The notes under the pieces are model-generated. The model saw only the letters and a program-made list of their open reading frames with translations, did no database searches and was not told where the DNA came from. This document shows positions 15,780-24,439 of a stretch of DNA of 64,000 nucleotides, piece after piece. Origin of the DNA: Poindextera sp963719975 (GTDB taxonomy: Bacteria; Pseudomonadota; Alphaproteobacteria; Caulobacterales; Caulobacteraceae). The translations under genes and the position numbers were made by a program. Position 1 is the first letter of the stretch. Each line of letters starts with the position of its first letter. The stretch lies in the NCBI GenBank assembly GCA_963719975.1, contig CAVRED010000009.1, positions 124,001 through 188,000 of the forward strand, given 5' to 3'.

Positions 15780-16428
15780 TCAATCGATGACGAGGACGCG
15801 GAAGACAACCGTGTCCGGAGCGTGAAGCCGCCGGAAGTGGCCGGCAAGCAGCAGGATCGCGCCAGGCGCGGTCACGAGCCATGGCGCGCCGAGCAGCAGC
15901 AGGCCGTTCGAGAATTGCGGATAGAGGTAGACGAAGGCGATCAGCGGCGTGATCCAACCGTTGGCCAGCAGGAACCGGCGCGTCCACACCGCCTCGCGCG
16001 GCAGGGCGAATGCGGCGAGTGCGGTCGCCGCGCCCATGCTGACATACCCCAGCCCGTCGAGCGTCCAGAACATCGAGTGCGGGTACATGGTGAGCTCGTG
16101 CGGCAGCGACGCCCGCGATCGCCGCCGGGATGACGCTGGCGAGCTGCACCGCATAGACCAGCGTCACGTAGGTTGCGTAGAGCACCGACAGCAGCAGCGC
16201 CGCGGCGGCCCAAATACGTCGCTCGCCCTCGGCGGTGAAGGCCAACGCCATGATCGCGAGCATGAAGGGCGCCGCGATGACCAGCGAGAAGCTGTAGATC
16301 AGCACGTCGGCGACGGGAAAGCGCACCAAGCCCACGACTTCAGCGAGCTGGACGATGCCAAAGCCGAGCGCGGCGAGGAACGAGATGCTCGCGGCATAGA
16401 ATCCAAGTTTGGCGGCGTGTCTCTCCAT
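15780..16428 (-). pseudogene. Membrane protein of unknown function (frameshifted)
   Basis: An integral membrane protein of about 215 residues. From the ATG at 16428 (GAGGAGAA upstream) it reads MERHAAKLGFYAASISFLAALG and three hydrophobic helices, up to VIPAAIAG. The frame then continues one base off as ASLPHELTMYPHSMFWTLDGLG and three more helices ending FRVLVID. Removing one G from the GGG run near 16116-16118 joins the parts into a continuous protein of about seven helices. Family not recognised. The first half belongs to a different frame from the second, so an automated caller would report two pieces. Confidence 0.7.
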
Positions 16429-16545
16429 GGATCGTTCTCCTCGCCATGGCCGATCGGAGGGCAGGTTGGCGCCAACGCTGCCCGGCCGCATTGATCGGCC
16501 TCAAACATTGACAGCCTCGCGCGACGCCGGGAGAGCTTGCGCTCG

Positions 16546-17277
16546 ATGTCCGTGACCGATGCCGCCAAACGGCGTTCCGTCTCCCGCACCTGGCTGGTCG
16601 AGCGGGTGAAGGCCCACGATTGGGCCGAGGTCGAGCGCGGCGTTCGCGAGGCGCCGCAGATCCTGGCCTGGCGGGACGAGCGCGGCCGCAGCCTGCTGCA
16701 TATCTGCTGCGCGACGCCACCGAGGCCGCCGAACGGGGTCGAGGCCAGTGTGAAGACCGCCGACGTGCTGATCGCCGCGGGCCTCGACATCAGCGAGGCG
16801 GCGTTCACGGAGGAGGACTGGCGCGCGACGCCGCTCTGGTGCGCGATCGGGCGCGGCCGCAACCTCGCGCTGGCGGAGCGCCTGCTCAAGCTAGGCTGTG
16901 ATCGCGAGCACTGCCTCTGGGCCGCGCAGTTCGCCCGCGACCCCGAAGCGATCCGCCTGCTGGTGCGCTACGGCGCCAAGATCGACGCCAGCCACGAGGA
17001 CGGCACGCCGTTCATGGCGGCGATCAAATGGAGCCACTTCGAGGAGGCCGAGGTGTTCCTCGAGCTGGGCGCGACCCCCGACGTCAAGGACAAGGACGGC
17101 GCGACCGCCCTGCACCTGATGCTGAAGAAGGGGTCCGACCCCAAGGCCATCGCCATGGTCATCCGCCATGGCGCGCGCGGCGACATTCCAGACCGGGAGG
17201 GCAAGACCGCCCGCGACATCCTCAGCCGCAAGCGCGACCCGGCGCTCCGCGCCCTCGCCGACGCCTTCCGGGCCTAG
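16546..17277 (+). CDS. Ankyrin repeat protein
   Basis: A 243-residue protein with about five ankyrin-like units, seen as repeats of the type GRSLLHICCA, ATPLWCAIGRGRNLALAERLLKLG, DPEAIRLLVRYGAKID, GTPFMAAIKWSHFEEAEVFLELGATPDV and GATALHLMLKKGSDPKAIAMVIRHGA. No signal peptide is seen, so it is probably a cytoplasmic protein-binding scaffold. I chose the ATG at 16546 over a TTG at 16537. It is followed after 5 bases by the ICMT-like gene. Confidence 0.85.
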   Translation: MSVTDAAKRRSVSRTWLVERVKAHDWAEVERGVREAPQILAWRDERGRSLLHICCATPPRPPNGVEASVKTADVLIAAGLDISEAAFTEEDWRATPLWCAIGRGRNLALAERLLKLGCDREHCLWAAQFARDPEAIRLLVRYGAKIDASHEDGTPFMAAIKWSHFEEAEVFLELGATPDVKDKDGATALHLMLKKGSDPKAIAMVIRHGARGDIPDREGKTARDILSRKRDPALRALADAFRA

Positions 17278-17282
17278 GGCCG

Positions 17283-17981
17283 ATGTCGCGCGCGACGGTC
17301 GTGTTCGTCCTGATCGCCGGCTTCCTCGCCGGAGTGGTCGGCGCGGCGCTGGTGTGGGCGATCCAGCACGGCGTGGTGTCCGAGAACGGGGCGCACGGAT
17401 ACCTTGCGGCCCTCCGCCTCGACACGCCGCGCATGACCGTCGGCCTGCTCGTCTTTGTGCTGTTCGCGCTCTACTGGAGCTTCGCCGCCAGCGACAGCGC
17501 GAGCACGGTGTCCGCCGAACCCGGCTGGTCGACCGCGTTGCACAGGGTGCTGGTCGTGATCGCCGTCGTCGCCATCCTTTTCCCGATCCCGGGGCTCTCG
17601 GCGCGCTTCGCGCCCTCGGCCGGCTGGGTCGTCGCCGCGGGCTTGGTCGTCGAGCTGGCTGGGGTGGTGCTGGCGGTGCTGGCGCGCCGCGCGCTCGGTC
17701 GCAACTGGAGCTCGGAGGTCAGGGTCTCGGACGACCACCAGCTGGTGCGCGCCGGCGTCTACCGCCGTCTTCGGCACCCCATCTACACCGGCGTCCTTCT
17801 GATCTATCTCGGCCTTGCGTTGCAGTCAGGCCGGCTGAACGCGCTCGCCGGCTTCGCGCTGGTCGTAGCGGCCTACTGGCGCAAGATCGGCATCGAGGAA
17901 CAACTGCTGAAGGCGCGCTTCGGCGCCGATTTCGAAGCCTGGCGCAAACAAAGCTGGGCGCTCCTCCCGCCGTTGCTCTAG
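17283..17981 (+). CDS. Isoprenylcysteine carboxyl methyltransferase (ICMT)-family membrane protein
   Basis: A 232-residue protein with about five membrane helices and the ICMT/PEMT-type C-terminus: LVRAGVYRRLRHPIYTGVLLIYLGLAL (the conserved R-HP-Y-G) then EEQLLKARFGADFEAWRKQ. These enzymes methylate lipids or small molecules with SAM at the membrane. It probably shares a transcript with the ankyrin gene. The substrate is unknown. Confidence 0.85.
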   Translation: MSRATVVFVLIAGFLAGVVGAALVWAIQHGVVSENGAHGYLAALRLDTPRMTVGLLVFVLFALYWSFAASDSASTVSAEPGWSTALHRVLVVIAVVAILFPIPGLSARFAPSAGWVVAAGLVVELAGVVLAVLARRALGRNWSSEVRVSDDHQLVRAGVYRRLRHPIYTGVLLIYLGLALQSGRLNALAGFALVVAAYWRKIGIEEQLLKARFGADFEAWRKQSWALLPPLL

Positions 17982-18003
17982 GCGCGGCAAGGCGTCGCCG
18001 GCC

Positions 18004-18783
18004 CTACTCCCGCCTGAGCAGCGCTTCGGTCACGAGGTAGGCCCAATGGGGTTGGAATTCGGCCTTGATCTTCACCGGGTCGTAGTCCGCCGACTGGGTC
18101 CAGTCGAGGAAGCTGATCCCCTTCGGCTCGATCTCGGTGAGGTAGCGCTCGAAGATGTAGTCGAGCACGCCTGTCTTGCCGGCCTTGGTGTGCAGGTAGC
18201 GCGGCGAGAGCTGGCGCACGGCCTGGCGGATCGGTTGGCCGAGGCGGAAGTGGCAGTAGAGCACGCTCATGATGCCGGCCCGATCCGCGCCCGACTTGCA
18301 GTGCATGAGCGCCGGGTACGCGATGGAATTGAACATGTCGCGGGCCGCCAGCACCTGTTCAGCCGTTGGCACATCGCGCGAGGTCGCGGTGTGGTTGACG
18401 AGGGTCAGCCCGAGGCGCTCGCAGGCATGCTTCTCGAGCGCGAAGAAGCTCGCGTCGAACCCGCCGCGCAGGTTGATGACTGTCTTGATCCCCTTCCGAT
18501 CCCGCCACTGTTTCAGCTGGAAAGGCCACGGCTGGCTGGTGCGCACCAGCTCGTCGCTGACCCAGTGGTCGTTCTGGTAGACGAGGCGGAAGTAGGAGTG
18601 GTCGTTCCAAAGGAAATCGAGCCGCGTGAGGACGCGGCCGCGGGGATGGGTGAGGTCGAAGCGGTTCAAAATAAGCTGCAGCGGCTGCGGATTCGGGTTA
18701 GCTGGCCCCAGATAGACGCTGGACGCGATGTTTTGAAGATGCAGTCGGCGCCGCAGGTTGGCGGCCCTCTCCGGCGGGACCAT
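18004..18783 (-). CDS. Dual-specificity/tyrosine phosphatase family protein
   Basis: A 259-residue protein with the cysteine phosphatase signature HCKSGADR, giving Cys162 and Arg168 (HCX5R). An upstream KTVINLRGG and a downstream LSPRYLHTKAGKTGVLDYIFERYL fit the bacterial DSP family, which acts on phosphotyrosine or phosphoinositide-like substrates in the cytoplasm. I chose the ATG at 18783, whose CATG is shared with the ATG of the divergent ABC gene; a TTG at 18795 is the alternative. Confidence 0.85.
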   Translation of the reverse strand: MVPPERAANLRRRLHLQNIASSVYLGPANPNPQPLQLILNRFDLTHPRGRVLTRLDFLWNDHSYFRLVYQNDHWVSDELVRTSQPWPFQLKQWRDRKGIKTVINLRGGFDASFFALEKHACERLGLTLVNHTATSRDVPTAEQVLAARDMFNSIAYPALMHCKSGADRAGIMSVLYCHFRLGQPIRQAVRQLSPRYLHTKAGKTGVLDYIFERYLTEIEPKGISFLDWTQSADYDPVKIKAEFQPHWAYLVTEALLRRE

Positions 18784-20560
18784 GACTGACGCCAAGCCGC
18801 AAGCCTCCCTTCCGAGCCTGAACAGCGTGGCCCTGCGCGTGGCGCGCGACTACCTGCGCCCCTTCGCCGGCAAGATGGCGATCGCCGTCGTCGCGGCCCT
18901 GGCGGTCGCCGGCTCGACGTCGGTCATCGCCTACATGATGAAGCCGGCCGCCAATGACGTGTTGCGCGGAAACAGCGCCGTGGTCTCGGTCGCGCTCACG
19001 CTGATCGCGCTGGCCGTCGTCCGCGCCGGCGCCCAGATCGTGCAGAGCTGGACGATGAACACGGTGGGGCACCGCATCGTCGGGCGCATCCAGGTCGACC
19101 TGTTCGGCCGCATCATCCACTCCGACCTCGCACGCCTGCGCGCCGCGCACTCGGGCACCTTCGTCTCAGCCATGCTCTACGACGCCGGCCTCCTGCGGAA
19201 CGCCGCCACCAACGCGTTGCTCACCTACTTCCAGAACGCGGTGATGGTCGTGGGCCTGGTCGTGGTCATGCTGATCCAGGACGCTTGGCTCACGCTCGGC
19301 ATCCTGCTCGTCGGCCCCCTGCTCGGCATCCTGATGGAGCGGTTCACCCGGTGGTCGAAGGCCGCCGCCATCGGCGCGATGAAGGAAACCTCGAGCCTGT
19401 CGACCGCGATCATGGAGGGCATCGACGGGGTCAAGGTGGTCAAGATCGACAACCGCGAGGACTACGAGCAGGCCCGCGTCGCCGCCGCCGTCGACCGCCG
19501 CCAGGCGCACATCATCAGAGGCGCCAACATCGGCGCGGCCTCCTCGCCGGTGGTCGAGATGATGATGGCCGCGATCCTGTCCGGCGTTCTGGTCTACGCC
19601 TGGTGGCGCGCGCACGGGAGCATCGCCTACGCCGGCGTCTTCACCTCCTACCTGATCGCGTTCGCCGCCGCGGGGCAGTCGCTGCGCCAGCTCGCCAACC
19701 TGCCGCCCGTGTTCGCCGAGGGCCTCGCCGCCGCCCAGCGCATGTTCGCGTCCATGGACATCGAGCACGAGGTCTCCGATGCGCCCGACGCGACGCCGCT
19801 ATCGAGTGCGCCGGAGCTGTTGCGCTTCGAGGACGTCCGCTTCGCCTACAGCGAGGCGGCGACGGCCCTGAACGGGGTGACGCTGGAAGCGCGACGGGGC
19901 GAGACGGTCGCGCTGGTCGGGCCGTCCGGCGGCGGCAAGACCACGATCCTGAACCTGATCCCGCGCTTCTACGACGTCACGGGCGGCGCCATCACGCTCG
20001 ATGGCCGCGACGTGCGCTCGACCACGCTTGTGTCGCTCCGCAGTCACATCGCCCTGGTCACCCAGGAGCCTTTCCTCTTCGACAACTCGATCCGCGCCAA
20101 CATCGCCTACGCCCGGCCCGAGGCGACGGCCGCCGAGATCGAGGAGGCCGCGCGCGCCGCCGCCGCCCACGAGTTCATCGAGGCGTTGGACAAGGGTTAT
20201 GACACCGGCGTCGGCGAGGCGGGCGCCAGGCTCTCCGGCGGCCAACGCCAGCGGATCGCGATCGCCCGCGCCTTTCTGAAGAACGCGCCCATCCTGCTGC
20301 TCGACGAGGCGACCAGCGCCCTCGACACCGAGAGCGAAGCGCTGGTGCAAGCGGCGCTCGAGCGACTTATGGCCGGCCGCATGACCCTCCTCATCGCCCA
20401 CCGCCTGTCGACGGTGAAGGGCGCCGACCGCATCTATGTCATCGCCGAAGGGCGGGTGGTCGAGACCGGCACGCACGCCAGCCTCACGCGCGCCCGCGGC
20501 CTCTACGCCCGCCTGGCCAGCGCGCAGAACCTGGATTCCGCCCCGGAGGCGGCCGAGTGA
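18782..20560 (+). CDS. MsbA-like lipid A/lipid exporter, ABC permease-ATPase
   Basis: A 592-residue ABC half-transporter. Residues about 20-310 carry the six-helix membrane domain; the C-terminal ATPase has Walker A GPSGGGKTT, signature LSGGQRQR, Walker B ILLLDEATSALD and IAHRLST. It heads a run of overlapping genes for Kdo and lipid A synthesis (acyltransferase, waaA, lpxK), which makes lipid A export by flipping to the periplasmic leaflet the likely role. The ATG at 18782 shares CATG with the divergent phosphatase start, so its promoter must lie inside that gene. Confidence 0.9.
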   Translation: MTDAKPQASLPSLNSVALRVARDYLRPFAGKMAIAVVAALAVAGSTSVIAYMMKPAANDVLRGNSAVVSVALTLIALAVVRAGAQIVQSWTMNTVGHRIVGRIQVDLFGRIIHSDLARLRAAHSGTFVSAMLYDAGLLRNAATNALLTYFQNAVMVVGLVVVMLIQDAWLTLGILLVGPLLGILMERFTRWSKAAAIGAMKETSSLSTAIMEGIDGVKVVKIDNREDYEQARVAAAVDRRQAHIIRGANIGAASSPVVEMMMAAILSGVLVYAWWRAHGSIAYAGVFTSYLIAFAAAGQSLRQLANLPPVFAEGLAAAQRMFASMDIEHEVSDAPDATPLSSAPELLRFEDVRFAYSEAATALNGVTLEARRGETVALVGPSGGGKTTILNLIPRFYDVTGGAITLDGRDVRSTTLVSLRSHIALVTQEPFLFDNSIRANIAYARPEATAAEIEEAARAAAAHEFIEALDKGYDTGVGEAGARLSGGQRQRIAIARAFLKNAPILLLDEATSALDTESEALVQAALERLMAGRMTLLIAHRLSTVKGADRIYVIAEGRVVETGTHASLTRARGLYARLASAQNLDSAPEAAE

Positions 20561-21252
20561 AGCGCTTTTTCAGGCTGGCCGGTGTCCAGTCGACCCTGGC
20601 CTTCCTTCTGGCGGGCTACCTGAATCTGGTGACCGCCACCATGCGTTGGCGGATGGAAGCGTCGGCCGACGTCGCCGCCGAGCTCGCCAAGCCCGAAGGC
20701 GGCATGATCTTCTTCTGGCACGGCCGCATCGCCCTCGGCGCCGTCTCGCGCCAGCTTATGCGCGGGCGGCCGATGCGGGCGATGATCTCGCTCTCGGCCG
20801 ACGGCCAATTCATCGCCAAGGCCGCCGCGAGGCTGGGCTTTCCCGCCATCCGCGGCTCGACGGCGCGACGCGGCGGCGTTGGCAAGGGCGGGACGGCCGC
20901 TTTCATGGAGGCGCTGCGCTTCATCGAGGGCGGCGGCGGGGTGTTCATCACCCCTGATGGGCCGCGCGGCCCCGCTGAGGTGATGCAAGCCGGTCCGGTG
21001 GTGCTGGCGGCCCGCGCCGGCACGCGCGTCTTTCTTGCCGGACTCGCCGCGCGCCCAGTCATCAAGATGGGGAGCTGGGACAAGACACGCGTGCCACTGC
21101 CCTTCGGGCGAGGGTTCGTCGCGGTCGATGGGCCGCTGTTCGCGCCCGAGCACGCCGATCGTCCAGCACTGGAGCAGGTGCGCGCCGACTGGCAGGGGCG
21201 GTTGCGCGGGCTCGAGGATCGGGCCGAGGCCCTGCTGAACGGCGCGGCCTGA
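20557..21252 (+). CDS. Lysophospholipid acyltransferase family protein (DUF374)
   Basis: A 231-residue membrane-associated protein of the DUF374 branch of the acyltransferase superfamily. It has one N-terminal hydrophobic helix, the FFWHGRIALG segment, and FITPDGPRGPAEVMQAGPVVLAARAG, the family's hallmark. In alphaproteobacteria it is regularly placed next to waaA and lpxK, so a role in lipid A or Kdo-lipid acylation is inferred. GTG at 20557 overlaps the msbA-like stop; the stop overlaps the waaA ATG by one base. Confidence 0.88.
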   Translation: MKRFFRLAGVQSTLAFLLAGYLNLVTATMRWRMEASADVAAELAKPEGGMIFFWHGRIALGAVSRQLMRGRPMRAMISLSADGQFIAKAAARLGFPAIRGSTARRGGVGKGGTAAFMEALRFIEGGGGVFITPDGPRGPAEVMQAGPVVLAARAGTRVFLAGLAARPVIKMGSWDKTRVPLPFGRGFVAVDGPLFAPEHADRPALEQVRADWQGRLRGLEDRAEALLNGAA

Positions 21253-22511
21253 TGGCGCGGCCAGCGACGCTTGCGCTCTACCGCCTCGCGATGGGAGCGA
21301 CAGAGCCGTTCGCACCGGCCGTCCTGGGCGCCCGCGCCCGCGGCGGCAAGGAAGACGGCGCACGCCTCGGCGAACGGCTCGGGCGGGCGAGCGCCGAACG
21401 CCCGGAAGGCCCCCTTGTCTGGCTGCACGCGGTCTCGGTCGGCGAGAGCGTCTCGCTGCTGCCGCTGATCGAGCGAATCCAAGTCGAGCGACCCGGCCTC
21501 GCCATCCTGGTCACCACCGGCACGCGCACGGCGGCCGAGCTCCTCGCCCAGCGGCTTCCGCCGGGCGCGATCCATCAATATGCGCCGATCGACACCCCGG
21601 GCGCGGTCCGCCGGTTCCTCGACCACTGGCGCCCGGACGCCGGAGTCTTCGTCGAGAGCGAGCTTTGGCCGAACCTGATCCTCGCCGCGCGCGAGCGCGG
21701 CGTGCGCCTGGCGCTGATCTCGGCGCGGATGACCGAAGCCAGCGCCGACGGCTGGCGCCGCGCGCCCGCCGCGGCGAGAGCAGTGCTGGGCGCATTCGAG
21801 CTCGCCCTGGCCCAGGACGCCGACACCGAGGCCCGCCTAGCCTCGCTCGGCGGCCATATCGTCGGGCGGCTGAACCTCAAGCGTCACGGCGCGCCTGAGG
21901 GCGCCGATCCACGCGAGGTCGCGGCGCTGAGGGGCGCGATCGGCGAACGCCCGGTGGTTCTGGCCGCCAGCACGCACCCAGGCGAGGAAGCGCTGATCGC
22001 CGCGTGCACGCTGCCTGGCCGGCCGCTCAGGATCATCGCGCCGCGCCACCCGGATCGGGGCGACGAGATCGCCGATCAGCTCGCCCTTTGGCGCTTCTCC
22101 GTGGCCCGCAGAAGCCGCGGCGAGCGGCCGGCGCCGCGGGTGGACGTCTATCTCGCCGATCGGCTCGGCGAGATGGGCCTGCTGTATCTCGTCGCCGACG
22201 TCGTCGTGATGGGCGGCGGCTTCGTCGAGACCGTCGGTGGGCACAATCCGCTGGAGGCGGCGAGGCTTGGGCGCGGCGTGATCACCGGCCCGCATGTGGC
22301 GAACCATGCGGAGGTCTACGCCGAGATGGTCGCCGTCGGCGCGGCCATCGTCGTCCAGGATCCGGCCGAGCTCGCGCTCGCCGTGGCCGCGCTGCTTGTC
22401 CAGCCGGGGCTGGCGCGGGCGATGGGCGAGCGCGCCATGGCCTTCGCCGCCGCCCAAGGACAGGCGTTCGAGGCGGGCTGGCGCGCGCTTGCCCCGCTGC
22501 TGCCCGCATGA
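21252..22511 (+). CDS. waaA: 3-deoxy-D-manno-octulosonic acid (Kdo) transferase
   Basis: A 419-residue GT30 glycosyltransferase that adds Kdo from CMP-Kdo to lipid IVA at the cytoplasmic face of the inner membrane. Recognised parts are the PLVWLHAVSVGES segment with the catalytic region, VFVESELWPNLI, ALISARMTEAS, LAQDADTEARL, and GGGFVETVGGHNPLEAA. Length is normal. It is translationally linked to the DUF374 gene upstream and lpxK downstream. Confidence 0.94.
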   Translation: MARPATLALYRLAMGATEPFAPAVLGARARGGKEDGARLGERLGRASAERPEGPLVWLHAVSVGESVSLLPLIERIQVERPGLAILVTTGTRTAAELLAQRLPPGAIHQYAPIDTPGAVRRFLDHWRPDAGVFVESELWPNLILAARERGVRLALISARMTEASADGWRRAPAAARAVLGAFELALAQDADTEARLASLGGHIVGRLNLKRHGAPEGADPREVAALRGAIGERPVVLAASTHPGEEALIAACTLPGRPLRIIAPRHPDRGDEIADQLALWRFSVARRSRGERPAPRVDVYLADRLGEMGLLYLVADVVVMGGGFVETVGGHNPLEAARLGRGVITGPHVANHAEVYAEMVAVGAAIVVQDPAELALAVAALLVQPGLARAMGERAMAFAAAQGQAFEAGWRALAPLLPA

Positions 22512-23521
22512 GGTGGCCCACGCCGCGCTGGTGGTACGAGCGCGGCCGCCGGCGCGCCTCTGCGACGCGGCTTCTGCTGTTGCCAGCCTCCGCGGTCTGG
22601 GCGGCGGTGACCGCGAACCGCCTCGCCCGCGCCAAGCCGTTCGACCCAGGCGTTCCGGTAATCTGCGTCGGCGGCCTGACCCTGGGCGGGACAGGCAAGA
22701 CCCCGGTCGTGCGCGAGGTGCTTGGTCGTCTCGCGGCGCGCGGAGTCGCCGCCCACGCTCTCAGTCGCGGCTATGGCGGGCGCCTGAAGGGACCGCTGCG
22801 CGTCGATCCCGCCACCCACGCCGCGAAGGACGTGGGCGATGAGCCGCTGATGCTCGCCCGAGATCACCCGGCATGGATCGCCGCCGATCGCATCGACGGC
22901 GCCCGAGCGGCGGCCCGCGCCGGCGCCCAGGCGCTGGTGATGGACGACGGGCACCAGAACCCATCGCTGAAGAAGACCCTGTCGCTGATCGTCATCGACG
23001 GCGAGACCCGCGAGGGCGAGTGGCCGTTCGGCGACGGCGACGTGTTCCCGGCCGGCCCGATGCGCGAGCCCCTCGCCGCCGGCCTTGCCCGCGCCGACGC
23101 GGTCGTCGTCATGCTGCCCGGCGATGTCGCGGCCCCCGACCCGGCCCTGCTGGCCCTGTTCGGGAACAAGCCGGTGCTGGTCGCCTGGCTCAAGCCGCTG
23201 GGCGCGCCGCCAGCTGGTCCGCAGCTGGGCTTCGCCGGGGTCGGCAAGCCCTGGAAGGTCGAACGGGCGCTCACCGCCGCCGGCTGCAATCTGGTCGACT
23301 TCATCCCGCTCGCCGATCACGCCGACCTTTCCGACGCGACGCTCAACGCCCTGGCTGCGCGCGCCGCGACGCTCGGCGCCGGTCTCGTCACGACGGAAAA
23401 GGACTGGGTGCGCCTGCCCCCGGCCTGGCGTGAACGCGTCACGCCCTGGCCGGTGCGCGCGCGCTTCGAGGACGAGGCGGCGCTCGATGCGCTGCTGGCG
23501 AGCGCGGTTGGCGGGAACTAG
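22508..23521 (+). CDS. lpxK: Tetraacyldisaccharide 4'-kinase LpxK
   Basis: A 337-residue membrane-associated kinase that phosphorylates the 4' position of the lipid A disaccharide. The P-loop is in GGLTLGGTGKTP (about residues 55-66), followed by SRGYGG, DVGDEPLMLA, and MDDGHQN, all typical. The ATG at 22508 overlaps the waaA stop (ATGA). It ends the LPS operon; 10 bases later is the stop of an opposite-strand gene. Confidence 0.94.
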   Translation: MRWPTPRWWYERGRRRASATRLLLLPASAVWAAVTANRLARAKPFDPGVPVICVGGLTLGGTGKTPVVREVLGRLAARGVAAHALSRGYGGRLKGPLRVDPATHAAKDVGDEPLMLARDHPAWIAADRIDGARAAARAGAQALVMDDGHQNPSLKKTLSLIVIDGETREGEWPFGDGDVFPAGPMREPLAAGLARADAVVVMLPGDVAAPDPALLALFGNKPVLVAWLKPLGAPPAGPQLGFAGVGKPWKVERALTAAGCNLVDFIPLADHADLSDATLNALAARAATLGAGLVTTEKDWVRLPPAWRERVTPWPVRARFEDEAALDALLASAVGGN

Positions 23522-23531
23522 AGCCGGACGG

Positions 23532-23945
23532 TCAGGCCGGACGCGCCTTGGCCCGCTTGTCCATGTAGGCGCGGCCAAGCGGCCAGATCACGGCCGGCAC
23601 GATCCAGACGAGAGCCGCGCATTCGACGGCCGCCCACCAGAGCGAACCGCTGAGGATTGCGCAGCCGACGACTGTGCTGATCGCGATGACCGAGAAGAGC
23701 GTCGTCGCCTTTTGCAGCCGCATGGCTTCGGCGCCGTCGGATTCCCCGTCGGGGTCGCGAGCGCGATCGATCGAAAGCCCGACGCCAAGGAGCGCGGTCA
23801 GCGTGCCGGACAAGAGGAGCACGATCGCCTGAAAGCGGTCCCCTTGGGTTAATCTCAGCACGCCGAGCAGCGACACGGCGAGCCACCAACCGCCGAGGAC
23901 GAGGCGGTAGAAGCGGATTTCCGACTGCACGTTCTGGACGGCCAT
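23532..23945 (-). CDS. Four-helix membrane protein, hypothetical
   Basis: A 137-residue protein arranged as two pairs of hydrophobic helices around a charged middle (SIDRARDPDGESDGAEAMRLQK). The ATG at 23945 is preceded by GTGGAGG at about 9 bases; that Shine-Dalgarno itself overlaps a GTG that could be misread as an earlier start at 23960. Function unknown. Confidence 0.65.
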   Translation of the reverse strand: MAVQNVQSEIRFYRLVLGGWWLAVSLLGVLRLTQGDRFQAIVLLLSGTLTALLGVGLSIDRARDPDGESDGAEAMRLQKATTLFSVIAISTVVGCAILSGSLWWAAVECAALVWIVPAVIWPLGRAYMDKRAKARPA

Positions 23946-23992
23946 GAGCTGAACCTCCACGGATCCCAGCCTCGATCATAGGTCTGCGCACG

Positions 23993-24007
23993 TTGTAATG
24001 CTGTTAA
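23993..24007. promoter_or_regulatory. Possible weak CtrA half-box upstream of pilin
   Basis: TTGT-N7-TTAA: the second half matches the CtrA consensus fully, the first only in two bases. It lies in the 195-base gap before the pilin. Confidence 0.3.
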
Positions 24008-24041
24008 CGGCCACCCCGGAGCGCGAAATCCCCGCCGTTGC

Positions 24042-24056
24042 TTCATAGATAGTTAA
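24042..24056. promoter_or_regulatory. CtrA-like box upstream of pilin
   Basis: TTCA-N7-TTAA matches 7 of 8 consensus bases of the CtrA box and ends 84 bases before the pilin ATG. In Caulobacter the pilA gene is known to be CtrA dependent, which makes a role here plausible. Confidence 0.5.
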
Positions 24057-24140
24057 ACCCCGGTTCCGATATTGCGCGTGGCAGAGCAGATTTGCTCTCC
24101 AGCGGTTCTGTCGTCCGGTTTTCAACGGGAGTGCGCGTTC

Positions 24141-24302
24141 ATGGGCCAGTTCGTTTCACGCTTCATTCGCGACGAAAGCGCCGCGACGGCGATCGAATAC
24201 GGCCTGATCGTCGCCTTGATCAGCGTGGTCATCATCACGGCGGTCACCACCGTCGGGACCAATCTGCGGACCAAGTTCAACACGGTCGCCACCTCGCTCT
24301 AA
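24141..24302 (+). CDS. Flp/Fap-type IVb pilin
   Basis: A 53-residue prepilin with the pattern FIRDESAATAIEYGLIVALISVVIITAV, the Flp class with Glu-Tyr after the cleavage site and a single hydrophobic helix. In Caulobacter PilA the residue before cleavage is Gly; here it is Ala, which prepilin peptidases of the CpaA type may still accept. It is the major subunit of a Tad/Cpa pilus used for surface attachment. The assembly genes (cpa) are not in the window, so this may be a solitary pilin copy. A terminator-like hairpin follows the stop directly. Confidence 0.88.
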   Translation: MGQFVSRFIRDESAATAIEYGLIVALISVVIITAVTTVGTNLRTKFNTVATSL

Positions 24303-24334
24303 CGCCGAGCGTCCGCGTGCGTCGGTGCTCGGCG
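24303..24334 (+). terminator. Hairpin after the pilin gene
   Basis: CGCCGAGC pairs perfectly with GCTCGGCG over a 16-base loop, starting on the base after the pilin stop codon. No U-run follows. Confidence 0.55.
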
Positions 24335-24439
24335 CAGGCGATTGCGGCTGACTGACGCCGGGTTCCCCTTCGCCGGGCTCGTAACGCTTCCCAAACCGAC
24401 GCCAGCCATAGTCGCCCGGCTATCTTTGGGTGATGGGCC

